Source of the DNA: Bacteroidaceae bacterium
Lineage (GTDB): Bacteria > Bacteroidota > Bacteroidia > Bacteroidales > Bacteroidaceae
Assembly (NCBI GenBank): GCA_017557475.1
Contig: JAFYYO010000366.1
Span: 1 to 20,161, forward strand
DNA: 20,161 nucleotides
Direction of reading: 5' to 3'
The notes beneath the pieces were generated by a model. The model ran no database searches, was not told where the DNA came from, and saw only the letters and a list, made by a program, of their open reading frames with translations. Below, piece after piece: positions 1-7,928 of the stretch. The position numbers and the translations under genes are program-made. The stretch's first letter is position 1, and each line of letters begins with the position of its first letter.

Positions 1-147
1 GGAGTTGACGACCCAACCAAGTTCGACTATACTGCTCCGCTTGTAATGTTGGCTTGTCTGGGAGTCGCAGCCCTCTTGCTTGGCTTCGTCCTGAAGGTCG
101 TTGACAAGAAGAAAGGACTTGGCCTCGAGGAACCGAATATCAAGTAG
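1..147 (+). CDS. C-terminal fragment of a probable MFS transporter
   Basis: The window opens inside a gene; only the last 48 codons and a TAG stop are present. The peptide has a short polar stretch (DDPTKFDYTAP), one hydrophobic segment of about 20 residues (roughly residues 12-32), then a basic and polar cytoplasmic tail ending GLEEPNIK. This matches the last transmembrane helix and tail of Bacteroidetes major facilitator superfamily sugar transporters, which often end in a similar KKGxGLE tail. The substrate cannot be told. The family call rests on this short tail, so any polytopic membrane protein with a similar end is possible. It is followed by a tandem palindrome array rather than a classic terminator. 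Confidence 0.6.
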   Translation, partial: GVDDPTKFDYTAPLVMLACLGVAALLLGFVLKVVDKKKGLGLEEPNIK

Positions 148-177
148 AAAAGGGAGTCTCTACAAGTCGTTGATTTT

Positions 178-309
178 CAGGTGGCGTGTTAAACCTGAAA
201 ACATAACGTGTTACGATGCCAAACATAACGTGTTATGATTGCAAACATAACGTGTTATGATGACCAACATAACGTGCTTAGTTTTCCGACTAAGCACGCT
301 TTGTTTATA
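178..309. repeat. 22-bp-period tandem palindrome array A
   Basis: Units begin at 200, 222, 244, 266 and 288, exactly 22 bp apart, with a degenerate unit in the same phase at 178. The best units hold the near-palindrome CATAACGTGTTATG, with CGTG at unit positions 8-11. The unit at 288 has CACG at the same positions, so the core is flipped there. The degenerate first unit lies in its own hairpin: a 9-bp stem TTTTCAGGT (174-182) with ACCTGAAAA (193-201). The array follows the MFS stop codon. The same family recurs at 5142, 12626 and 18537. Confidence 0.85.
273..298 (+). terminator. Possible terminator hairpin at the end of array A
   Basis: CGTGCTTAGT (273-282) pairs perfectly with ACTAAGCACG (289-298) over 10 bp, with a 6-nt loop, and is followed by CTTTGTTT. 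The stem is made of the right half of one 22-bp unit and the left half of the next. The T-tract is weak, so intrinsic termination is an inference. Confidence 0.4.
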
Positions 310-370
310 AACCTCTCTTGTGTCGTTGAAAGAAAAAACACGGACTTCCTTCAAATTTTCCGTAGGAAAA

Positions 371-401
371 GTTGGTAGTTATGATTTTCTTTGTATCTTT
401 G
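371..401 (+). promoter_or_regulatory. Bacteroidetes-type promoter for the repeat protein and GH92 operon
   Basis: TATCTTTG at 394-401 fits the -7 consensus TAnnTTTG. GTTG at 371-374 lies 19 nt upstream, where the -33 TTTG-like element is expected. Transcription would start near 407, giving a leader of about 35 nt that is AT-rich and has no Shine-Dalgarno sequence. Confidence 0.7.
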
Positions 402-441
402 TCGCAGAAATATATATGATATTAACTTAAACTAGTTGCAT

Positions 442-2850
442 ATGAAAACCAGAATCCTTACTCTTCTAATGGCGCTCTTCGCATTCGCATGGAGTGCAAA
501 AGCCGATGAAATACAGGGCTTCACTATAACGATGAGCCGTAATGGTGGGGACTTTGAAAATGTGTCATTCTCTGCTGAAGGCGAGCCAGACATTGATTTC
601 TCCGAGGACCCAACCACGTCTTTGGTAATCAAACAAATCGTAGTTCAAGCCGCTGGAACGGTAAATAACGTGGTCTTTAGTGCCACGATGTACAAGACGG
701 CGAATGGTTTGAGACCCGATGATGGCTGGCGCACCTTCGACTTGGACAATCGAGGCGGTGGCAAGTGGGTGCTCAGACTTGGCGACGGTATCGACCTCAT
801 CGACGAAGAGATGGGTAATTCGCCCAGAACTTTCCAGTTCTATGTCAAGGGACAAGACGGCTCGGGCAATGATATCTATTGCAACAACGGCGGCTTGGAC
901 TACAAGATTCTCTTTTCGAAAGGAGGGGCTTCCCTGCCAATAAAGAACCTGATACTGACCATCAGACTCAATGGAGGCGAGGCCTTCAACCAGGAAATCC
1001 CTGCTGAAGACTTCCCTGTCGTTGACTTGACCGACGAACAAACCACGTCCCTGATTATCGAAAAGATAGAAGTGCAGGCTGTCGAATCTGTTTCCGACGT
1101 CGTTTTCTGCGGGACGATGTACTCCACAAACGGCGGTCCGAGTGGTGATGAGTGGCGCGAATTCAATATGGAATACAAGAGTAATGGCCGATGGATGCTC
1201 TATTTCGGAGAAGGCGTGGAACTCGTTAACGAGGATTGGATTGGGAAGAACAAGACGAAGACCTTCGAGTTCTATGTGAAGGCAAAGGACTACTTCGGCA
1301 ATGATACCTTCTATAACAATGGCGGAGCAAACTACAAAGTGACTTTCTCTACAGGCGAAAGCACAGATTGGAAGATTAAGTTCCTCGACGGAATTACTGC
1401 AGGCTTGACTTTTAGCCTTGATGGCGAGGATCGAGTCTATAATTTCAATGGTGCTGGAGATCGCGTACCTGAGGATCAACTGGGACAACTCAGTTCGCTC
1501 TGCATCGATCAGTTCGCTTTGTTGTTCTATAAGGCTGAAGGCGTGAAGACGAACGACGTGAGTCTTCAATACAGAGTCTATGAAGAGGGACAAGAACCGG
1601 AAGGCGGCTGGAGCCGAATAAATGCTACTCATCTCGACCAAGAGGGAGGCAACCAGATGTTTTGCTATACCGACATAGTGGGAATTAACGTGACAAACGG
1701 CTTGAAACCCAATAGAGTCTATATCCTCGAAGCACATTATCAGGTCGTAGTTGACGGGGAGTACATCTTCTTGGGAAAGAATAAAGAAAGCAGCAAGTTC
1801 CGCTTCACCCTCATGGAAAACGTGTTGCAGGATGAGATTTACAGTGTGATATTGACGCTCAAACACAACGGCGGCGAGCCTTATGAAGTGTATTTCGAAC
1901 ACGAGAATCAGCCGACACTGAACCTCGAAGGACAGACAACCTCCCTGAAGATAATGAAGGCTGAGGTCTGGACCTCAGAAGGTGTGCAAAGCGTGAACGT
2001 AGTCGGCACGATGTACAACACGGAGAACGGCGGTCCCTCCGGCAGCAACGAGTGGCGCGCAATGTCGTTAAATCAATCAGGCAGCGGTTATTGGATGCTC
2101 GACTTCGGCAAGGAGGGATTCGAAATCGTAGAGGAGGAGTGGCTTAGCAACAATAAGTCGAAGACTTTCGAATTCTATGTCAAGGGACAAGACGGCTCAG
2201 GAAATGACATTCTATACAACAATGGCGGAGCGGATTACAAGGTAAGCTTCACGACAAGCAGCGGCGGTGGTGGCGAAGGCATCCACAGCATGACGCTCAC
2301 CATCAACTGCGACGGCGAGGTCTTCACTCAGTCGTTCCCGTCATCGGGCTGGGATATTCATGCTATCGAGGGATTGACTTCTTCCATTAAAGTCATGCGT
2401 GTCGAGGTCGAATCAAGTGAGTCGCTGACCTACATGGGCTTCTGCTCGACCATCTACGACACGGCTGATGGCTGGCAGCACGACGATACAGCATGGGACT
2501 GGGTTCCCCTGGAGAACCGAGGCGGTGGGCATTGGGTGCTCGACTGGGGTGAAGGAAGAGAGTTCATCAAGAGCGAATGGTTCAATCAGAACGTGACAAA
2601 GACCCTCGAATTCTTTGCTGACGGAGGAGATGAGTATGGCAACAAGTACCAGTACGCCAACGGCGTCGGCGAGTATGGTTATAACAACAACTACAAGGTG
2701 ACGTTCACTCCTGGCGTAGATCCTGATGGCATCAGCCTCGTTTCTGCTTCCAAAGCGAATGGTGCGACCTATAACCTTGCCGGCCAACGCGTGGGTAAAG
2801 ACTACAAGGGAATCGTCGTCACTAACGGAAGAAAAGTGTTGATAAAGTAA
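442..2850 (+). CDS. Secreted four-repeat protein of unknown function with a type IX-like C-terminal tail
   Basis: I do not recognise a named family. The ATG at 442 is chosen over an in-frame TTG at 436 because a clean signal peptide follows directly (MKTRILTLLMALFAFAWSAKA, cleavage near ADE). The mature part has four related blocks of about 140 residues (roughly 24-165, 167-307, 464-611 and 612-760). Each starts with a strand like LTIRLNGG, has TTSLxIxKxEV in the middle, then GTMY and W-rich strands, and ends YNNGGxxYKVTF. A different domain of about 155 residues sits between blocks 2 and 3. The last 40 residues (YNLAGQRVGKDYKGIVV and a basic end) resemble the short C-terminal sorting tails common in Prevotella secreted proteins. 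Its stop lies 14 nt before the GH92 start, so the two are probably co-transcribed. The blocks look like beta-sandwich adhesion or carbohydrate-binding modules, but that is inference. Confidence 0.85.
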   Translation: MKTRILTLLMALFAFAWSAKADEIQGFTITMSRNGGDFENVSFSAEGEPDIDFSEDPTTSLVIKQIVVQAAGTVNNVVFSATMYKTANGLRPDDGWRTFDLDNRGGGKWVLRLGDGIDLIDEEMGNSPRTFQFYVKGQDGSGNDIYCNNGGLDYKILFSKGGASLPIKNLILTIRLNGGEAFNQEIPAEDFPVVDLTDEQTTSLIIEKIEVQAVESVSDVVFCGTMYSTNGGPSGDEWREFNMEYKSNGRWMLYFGEGVELVNEDWIGKNKTKTFEFYVKAKDYFGNDTFYNNGGANYKVTFSTGESTDWKIKFLDGITAGLTFSLDGEDRVYNFNGAGDRVPEDQLGQLSSLCIDQFALLFYKAEGVKTNDVSLQYRVYEEGQEPEGGWSRINATHLDQEGGNQMFCYTDIVGINVTNGLKPNRVYILEAHYQVVVDGEYIFLGKNKESSKFRFTLMENVLQDEIYSVILTLKHNGGEPYEVYFEHENQPTLNLEGQTTSLKIMKAEVWTSEGVQSVNVVGTMYNTENGGPSGSNEWRAMSLNQSGSGYWMLDFGKEGFEIVEEEWLSNNKSKTFEFYVKGQDGSGNDILYNNGGADYKVSFTTSSGGGGEGIHSMTLTINCDGEVFTQSFPSSGWDIHAIEGLTSSIKVMRVEVESSESLTYMGFCSTIYDTADGWQHDDTAWDWVPLENRGGGHWVLDWGEGREFIKSEWFNQNVTKTLEFFADGGDEYGNKYQYANGVGEYGYNNNYKVTFTPGVDPDGISLVSASKANGATYNLAGQRVGKDYKGIVVTNGRKVLIK

Positions 2851-2864
2851 AAACCAGATAGAAA

Positions 2865-5147
2865 ATGAGATTGTTCTCCACCCTCTGTGGACTTTTGTTC
2901 TGTGCTTCGTCGATGGGCGCGGCAAGCCAACCTGACTTGGTTCGCTATGTAAATACGTTGCAGGGCACGCACTCGAACTTTGGCCTCTCTCACGGCAATA
3001 CCTTCCCTGCGACTGCAATGCCATATGCTCAGCACATGTGGACGCCGCAGACAGGACCTAATGGAGAAGGATTTAAATACCTTTATGACTCTGACCAGGT
3101 AAGAGGTTTCGGGCAGAGCCATCAGCCTTCGCCTTGGGTGAGCGACTATGCCGTCTATACGTTCTTCCCGGAGACAGGGACGTTGGAGGTTGATCCTGAC
3201 AAACGCGGGGCGCCCTTCTGTCATTGCAAGGAAGAGGGGCATCCGCACTATTATCGTGTCACATTCGACAACGGCATCTGCACCGAGATGGCTCCCACCG
3301 AGCGAGGCGTACATTTCCGGTTCACCTATCCGAAGAAAGAGGACGCTTTCCTCATCATCGACGGCTACACTGAGCAGTCGGAGATCCATGTCAATCCAGA
3401 AAAGAGACAGGTGACGGGATGGGTGAACAACCAGCGTTTCGTCAATCACAGCGAGAACTTCCGTTGCTATTTTGTCGTTCAGTTCGACCAGCCGATACTT
3501 GATTACGGCATTTGGGAAGGGGAGCAAAAGCAGACTTTCCCTAAAGAGAAGGACGGCAAGGGCAAGAAGTATGGTTGTTATCTCAAGTTCAAGGCAGGAA
3601 GTAAGGTGCAGGCGAGGGCCGCTAGCAGCTATATCTCCGAGGAACAAGCCTGGCAGAATTGGCAGTCGGAACTTGGTGCAGACAAGAACCTCGAGCAAAC
3701 AAAGAAACGAGGCTTCGAGACTTGGAACGCTTTGCTGAACAGGATTCTTGTGGAAGGAGGCAGCGACGAGCAGTTGCGCACCTTCTATAGTTGTCTGTTC
3801 AGGGCAAATCTTTTCTCTCGTCACTTCTATGAGATTCGCTCGGATGGCACACCTTATTATTATAGTCCTTACGATGGGAAGATTCACGAGGGCTATATGC
3901 TGACCGATAACGGCTTTTGGGACACCTTCCGCAGCCAGTTCCCCTTGACCAACATCCTGCATCCTACGCAGCAAGGTCGCTACATGCAAGCCTTACTCGA
4001 TGCGCAAAAGCAGTTTGGATGGCTGCCTGCGTGGTCTTGCCCGGGCGAAACCGGAGGCATGTGCGGCAACCATAGCATCTCGCTTCTTGCAGATGCTTGG
4101 GCTAAAGGGATACGTTCTTTCGACCCGGATTCCGCTTTGGCTGCATACGCTCATGAGGCGATGAACAAAGGTCCGATGGGCGGCGCTAACGGACGAGCCG
4201 GCTGGAAAGAGTATTGGCAACTGGGTTATGTGACTTTCCCAGAGTCTCACGGAAGCGTCACGCAAACGCTTGAGTATGCTTACGACGACTGGTGTGCATG
4301 GACTTTGGCTCGCAGTTGTGGCAATAAGTTCTACGAACAAGTCTTTGGTCGCGTGCTCCGTAACTACTTGAATCTGTGGGATCCAGAGACAAAGTTCTTC
4401 CGCGGAAGAGGAAAAGACGGCAAATGGTACGAGCCTTTCGACCCTCTTGTTTGGGGCGGACCGTATACTGAGGGCAACGCTTGGCACTATATCTGGAGCG
4501 TTTTCCACGATGTGCAAGGTCTCATCAACTTGTTCGGCTCCGATGAAGCCTTATGTCAGAAGATGGATAGCGTCTTTTCGCAACCCAGCACGATTAAGCC
4601 CGGCTGGTATGGCGGCAAGATTCATGAGATGACGGAGATGGAGATAGCAAACATGGGACAATATGCTCATGGCAATCAACCCATTCAGCACATGCCTTAT
4701 CTCTACAGTTATGCAGGTCAGCCGTGGAAGACTCAGTATTGGGTTAGGCAGATTATGGAGCGCCTCTACAACAGCACTCCCGACGGCTTCCCAGGCGATG
4801 AGGACCAAGGCGGCATGAGTTCGTGGTACGTCCTTTCTGCTCTTGGACTTTATGCGGTTACGCCTGGAACCGACCAGTATGTGCTTGGCAGTCCCGTCTT
4901 CCAGCGTGCAACCATCACGATGGAGAATGGAAAGCAGTTCGTCATCGAGGCAAAGGACAACTCGAAGGACAACGTGTATGTCGAAAGTCGCAGCCTGAAT
5001 GGTCATCCTCTCTCTCGTAATTATATTACTTACAGCGAGTTGACGGCTGGTGGGACACTCCAATTGCAGATGTCCGACAAGCCGAACAAGCAACTGGGAA
5101 CTGCCAAGAAGGACGCTCCCTACAGCCTGACTTCTGAAGGTAACTAG
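2865..5147 (+). CDS. GH92 family glycosidase (alpha-mannosidase or mannose-phosphodiester glycosidase)
   Basis: A 760-residue exported enzyme with signal peptide MRLFSTLCGLLFCASSMGAA, followed by the usual GH92 order: an N-terminal beta-sandwich (about 25-260) and a helical barrel (about 290-730). Family signatures include DGKIHEGYMLTDNGFWDTFR, GLPLxxW-like segments and the C-terminal block PDGFPGDEDQGGMSSWYVLSALG, which carries the conserved acidic residues D645 and D647, expected to act as base. GH92 enzymes are calcium-dependent inverting exo-mannosidases. In most members the general acid is Glu in a GNEP motif; here the motif reads GNQP with Gln605. From memory, a mannose-phosphodiester uncapping GH92 has the same change, so that activity is a reasonable guess. 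The gene follows the repeat protein by 14 nt, and its TAG stop lies within the first unit of array B. Confidence 0.93.
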   Translation: MRLFSTLCGLLFCASSMGAASQPDLVRYVNTLQGTHSNFGLSHGNTFPATAMPYAQHMWTPQTGPNGEGFKYLYDSDQVRGFGQSHQPSPWVSDYAVYTFFPETGTLEVDPDKRGAPFCHCKEEGHPHYYRVTFDNGICTEMAPTERGVHFRFTYPKKEDAFLIIDGYTEQSEIHVNPEKRQVTGWVNNQRFVNHSENFRCYFVVQFDQPILDYGIWEGEQKQTFPKEKDGKGKKYGCYLKFKAGSKVQARAASSYISEEQAWQNWQSELGADKNLEQTKKRGFETWNALLNRILVEGGSDEQLRTFYSCLFRANLFSRHFYEIRSDGTPYYYSPYDGKIHEGYMLTDNGFWDTFRSQFPLTNILHPTQQGRYMQALLDAQKQFGWLPAWSCPGETGGMCGNHSISLLADAWAKGIRSFDPDSALAAYAHEAMNKGPMGGANGRAGWKEYWQLGYVTFPESHGSVTQTLEYAYDDWCAWTLARSCGNKFYEQVFGRVLRNYLNLWDPETKFFRGRGKDGKWYEPFDPLVWGGPYTEGNAWHYIWSVFHDVQGLINLFGSDEALCQKMDSVFSQPSTIKPGWYGGKIHEMTEMEIANMGQYAHGNQPIQHMPYLYSYAGQPWKTQYWVRQIMERLYNSTPDGFPGDEDQGGMSSWYVLSALGLYAVTPGTDQYVLGSPVFQRATITMENGKQFVIEAKDNSKDNVYVESRSLNGHPLSRNYITYSELTAGGTLQLQMSDKPNKQLGTAKKDAPYSLTSEGN

Positions 5148-5246
5148 GCTAGTTGCTCAACTAGCCACGCCTAGTTTGCCAATTAGCCACGCCTAGTTTG
5201 CCAATTAGCCACGTCTAGTTTGCTAATTAGCCACGCTTAGTTTGGA
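5142..5246. repeat. 22-bp-period tandem palindrome array B between convergent genes
   Basis: Full units start at 5159, 5181, 5203 and 5225. The best contains AACTAGCCACGCCTAGTT, an 18-bp imperfect palindrome with CACG at positions 8-11, then TGCC. A shorter first unit (5142-5158) reads AACTAGGCTAGTT and lacks 5 nt of core; its AACTAG contains the stop codon of the GH92 gene. The array ends 4 nt before the stop codon of the convergent acyltransferase, so it fills the whole gap between the two genes and could serve as a bidirectional terminator. Confidence 0.9.
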
Positions 5247-5250
5247 AACT

Positions 5251-6252
5251 CTACTGCTTGTTTACTTTAATCAAGTCTTTCTGGGCTGTGAACCAAGGCA
5301 GGTATCTGCTCAGGAGCCAGCAGAATGCCATTGAGCCAACGATGGTTATGGCAAGGAAGATGAGGCTGTGCAGGGTGTCTCTTTGCTGTTCCTGCGGGAA
5401 GAAATGGAGTGCGGCGACAAGGAGCGTCACAATTGTCTGGTGTGTGCAGAGCACGATGAGAGAGTAGCGGCCAATGTACGAGATGACGGGCAACCACTTG
5501 ATGATGCTGCTAAGCAGCAGGACGGCTAGTGTTCCAGAGAAGCCCGCAATGTATAGCATAGGCAAAGGACTGTTGTAAGTGTTGCTGTAGAAGAAGTTCT
5601 CGCCTACATACAGATAGTAAACCATCACAAACATAACCAGTGCCATCGGGAGTGCCAACCACCATGGGAACCTCCTCTGCAAGAGGTGCAGCTTTCGGTT
5701 TAGGATGAATCCTGACCATAGAAAAGGCATACACGTCACTGCTGTACCAAAGTTAAGATGCAGGTTGCCGAGGTGATAACCTATAATGCCAAGCACAAAC
5801 ATGACTGTTCCCAGTAACACTTCCGAAGCAATTGGGCCTACCTTGAACCAGCGAATGCCATAGTACGTCACAGCAAAAATGACATTCATAAAGAAGAGAC
5901 AACGCAGGAACCACAATGGTCCCCAGATGGCTGCAATGTTGGTGCCCGTAGAAGCAAAGTCAGTGTAATGCTGAACCAGCCAGGATACCGTCCTTAAGAG
6001 AATGATGAAAAAGAGGTAGGGCACGAGGATGCGGTTCGTCTTGCGAAGCAGGAACTCGCGTATGCCGCCTTGATAGTCCTTGAAGAAGAGACCGGAGAGA
6101 ATGAAATATAGCGGCATCCGCATCTGTTCGAAAACTTCGTTCAGGGGATAATCGCCTGCAGAGAAGTAACCCTCATTGGCGATGTGGTCGAGGACAACAA
6201 GCAGGATGCAGATACCCTTCGCCAAGTCGATGTACTCAATGCGGTCCTTCAT
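5251..6252 (-). CDS. Acyltransferase family 3 integral membrane protein
   Basis: A 333-residue polytopic protein with about ten hydrophobic helices, matching the acyltransferase-3 (OafA/YrhL-like) family that O-acetylates or otherwise acylates surface glycans. The family N-terminus is clear: YIDLAKGICILLVVLDHI, with His23 in the position of the conserved catalytic histidine, then RMPLYFILSGLFFKDY with Arg45. The family name does not give the substrate. Its ATG overlaps the ispF stop by 4 bp (ATGA), so translation is probably coupled and the gene is the last of the porU-porV-ispF operon. A link to modification of surface polysaccharide or lipid is inference from the family and from neighbouring surface genes. 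Confidence 0.88.
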   Translation of the reverse strand: MKDRIEYIDLAKGICILLVVLDHIANEGYFSAGDYPLNEVFEQMRMPLYFILSGLFFKDYQGGIREFLLRKTNRILVPYLFFIILLRTVSWLVQHYTDFASTGTNIAAIWGPLWFLRCLFFMNVIFAVTYYGIRWFKVGPIASEVLLGTVMFVLGIIGYHLGNLHLNFGTAVTCMPFLWSGFILNRKLHLLQRRFPWWLALPMALVMFVMVYYLYVGENFFYSNTYNSPLPMLYIAGFSGTLAVLLLSSIIKWLPVISYIGRYSLIVLCTHQTIVTLLVAALHFFPQEQQRDTLHSLIFLAITIVGSMAFCWLLSRYLPWFTAQKDLIKVNKQ

Positions 6253-6728
6253 GACTCGATGAGCACGGTGGCGTAGGCAGAAATGCCTTCTTCTCTACCA
6301 GTAAAGCCAAGCTTTTCTGTGGTGGTAGCCTTGATGGAGACATCGTCGATGTCAATGCCCATTACTTCTGCCAAGCATTGTTGCATCTCGGGAATGCGTG
6401 CTTTCAACTTCGGACGTTCTGCACAAATGGTGGCATCAATGTTGCCGACCTTGTAGCCTTTAGTTGCGATGAGCTCCACCGTCTTACGCAGAAGAATCTT
6501 GCTGTCAATGTTATGGAAGTCCTCGCTATTATCAGGGAAATGGTAACCGATGTCGCGCATGTTGGCAGCGCCAAGCAGGGCATCACAGATAGCATGGATA
6601 AGAACGTCGGCATCGCTGTGCCCAAGCAGCCCCTTCGAATGCTCGAAGCGTATGCCGCCAAGCCACAACTCGCGTCCCTCTACAAGTTGATGGACGTCAT
6701 AACCCAAGCCGACTCTTATCTTGCTCAT
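6249..6728 (-). CDS. ispF: 2-C-methyl-D-erythritol 2,4-cyclodiphosphate synthase
   Basis: A 159-residue enzyme of the cytoplasmic MEP isoprenoid pathway, converting CDP-ME 2-phosphate to ME-2,4-cyclodiphosphate with release of CMP. Family length is standard. The zinc-binding residues are visible: Asp11 and His13 in GLGYDVHQL, and His45 in GHSDADVLIHAICDALLGA. The signature FPD (near 64-66), the NIDATICAERPKL strand and the C-terminal ATTTEKLGFTGREEGI loop are all present. It overlaps both the upstream porV stop and the downstream acyltransferase start by 4 bp. It is therefore embedded in the type IX secretion operon, probably by conserved gene order rather than shared function. Confidence 0.97.
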   Translation of the reverse strand: MSKIRVGLGYDVHQLVEGRELWLGGIRFEHSKGLLGHSDADVLIHAICDALLGAANMRDIGYHFPDNSEDFHNIDSKILLRKTVELIATKGYKVGNIDATICAERPKLKARIPEMQQCLAEVMGIDIDDVSIKATTTEKLGFTGREEGISAYATVLIES

Positions 6729-7903
6729 CTTCTCCTCATCTTTCCAAAGAGGTCGCGCATACCATCAAGGTCGAAGCCAAGCGAGAAGCGCATCGTTTGG
6801 TCCAGCGGGTTTGTCTGTGCTGTAGAGAAGACGTAGGAAGCATCAATGGTGAAGACGCTCATGTGGAAGCCTGCACCGACAGTGAAGTATTTACGATTAC
6901 CCTTGTTCTCTGCCTCGTGATGATAACCTGCACGAAGCATGAAGCGGTCGTTGTAGGTATATTCTGCACCAAGGCTCCACTGAATCTCCTGCATCTCTTC
7001 CTTGAAACCATTGGGCGCATCGCCAAAACTCTTGAAAATGCCTGCAATGGAGGAAACATCGTAGTAGTCCTTCTGCACTCGTTCCTCGTAGTCCTCGTCT
7101 GCCTCGCCTTCGTCCTGCTTTGGGTATGTGGGCACAAGAAGTTTGTTCAGGTCTGCACCGATGCTGAACTTGTTGTACTCATTGAAAGGAATGGTGAAGT
7201 TGAGACCAATACGAAGATTGGTGGGGATGAACTCGGAGTTGTCACTACCACCATAGGAAATCTTCGAACCGATGTTGCTGATGTTGATACCCCAGCCGAG
7301 GCTGCACTCACGGTTGCCTGCCATAAAGTAACCTAATCGGTACATGGCAATATCGGCAGCAAAGGCTTTGCCTGCACTGCTCTCCGCAGTATAGTCGTAC
7401 TTGATGTCTGAAAGGATGAAGCGCAAGTTAACACCCATAGAGAAAGTCTCGCTGAGCATGCGGCTATAGCCTGCATCAATAGCCATCTCATAAGGCTTGA
7501 TGGTCATGTCGTCCATGTCTGCCAGATAAACTTCGCCAAGGCTGAAGTAACGCAGAGAAGCATGTACGGCACTGTAGTCGCCAATGCGATAGAAACCAGC
7601 CATGTTGGCAAGATTGATATCGTTGACCAACTTGCGCAGCCATGGTGTGTAGCTGACACCTACACCAGCACGAGCAATGTTGAAAGGATACTTGGCAGGG
7701 TTCCAGTATTGCGAATTGACATCGGCTTCGGTGGCTGCACCGATGTCACCCATGGCACCTGCACGGGCATCTGGAGCGATAGCAAGAGATGTTACGCTGG
7801 TGTTCACAGGGTTGAACATATTCTGCTTGTCCTGCGCAAGGACAACTTCTGTGCTGCAAACAATGAGTAGCAGCAGGATGCGGATGATTCTTTGTGCTTT
7901 CAT
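6725..7903 (-). CDS. porV: Type IX secretion outer-membrane protein PorV
   Basis: A 392-residue outer-membrane beta-barrel of the FadL-like fold with signal peptide MKAQRIIRILLLLIVCSTEV, cleaved near VLAQD. PorV (also LptO) is the shuttle that takes cargo from the Sov translocon and delivers it to the PorU sortase at the surface. Family-typical segments are NPVNTSVTSLAIAPDARAGA and GDIGAATEADVNSQYWNPAKY near the N-terminus, repeated amphipathic strands throughout, and a C-terminus ending MRFSLGFDLDGMRDLFGKMR. It lies 25 nt after porU on the same strand, the arrangement known in other Bacteroidetes, which supports the call. The downstream ispF start overlaps its stop as ATGA. Confidence 0.95.
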   Translation of the reverse strand: MKAQRIIRILLLLIVCSTEVVLAQDKQNMFNPVNTSVTSLAIAPDARAGAMGDIGAATEADVNSQYWNPAKYPFNIARAGVGVSYTPWLRKLVNDINLANMAGFYRIGDYSAVHASLRYFSLGEVYLADMDDMTIKPYEMAIDAGYSRMLSETFSMGVNLRFILSDIKYDYTAESSAGKAFAADIAMYRLGYFMAGNRECSLGWGINISNIGSKISYGGSDNSEFIPTNLRIGLNFTIPFNEYNKFSIGADLNKLLVPTYPKQDEGEADEDYEERVQKDYYDVSSIAGIFKSFGDAPNGFKEEMQEIQWSLGAEYTYNDRFMLRAGYHHEAENKGNRKYFTVGAGFHMSVFTIDASYVFSTAQTNPLDQTMRFSLGFDLDGMRDLFGKMRRR

Positions 7904-7928
7904 ACTCTATAATAACTGCGCAGGGAGC

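Noticed and set aside
178..309. CRISPR array
   Set aside because: The 22-bp units are contiguous palindromes with a 4-nt linker and no unique spacers of CRISPR length; no cas gene is present.
436..441. TTG start of the repeat protein
   Set aside because: The ATG two codons later begins a standard signal peptide.
565..1902. 445-codon open frame on the minus strand
   Set aside because: It lies wholly antisense to the repeat protein gene, has no family signature or promoter, and is explained by codon bias of the true gene.
2802..3989. 395-codon open frame on the minus strand
   Set aside because: Antisense to the GH92 gene; the translation resembles no protein family and the GH92 reading is certain.
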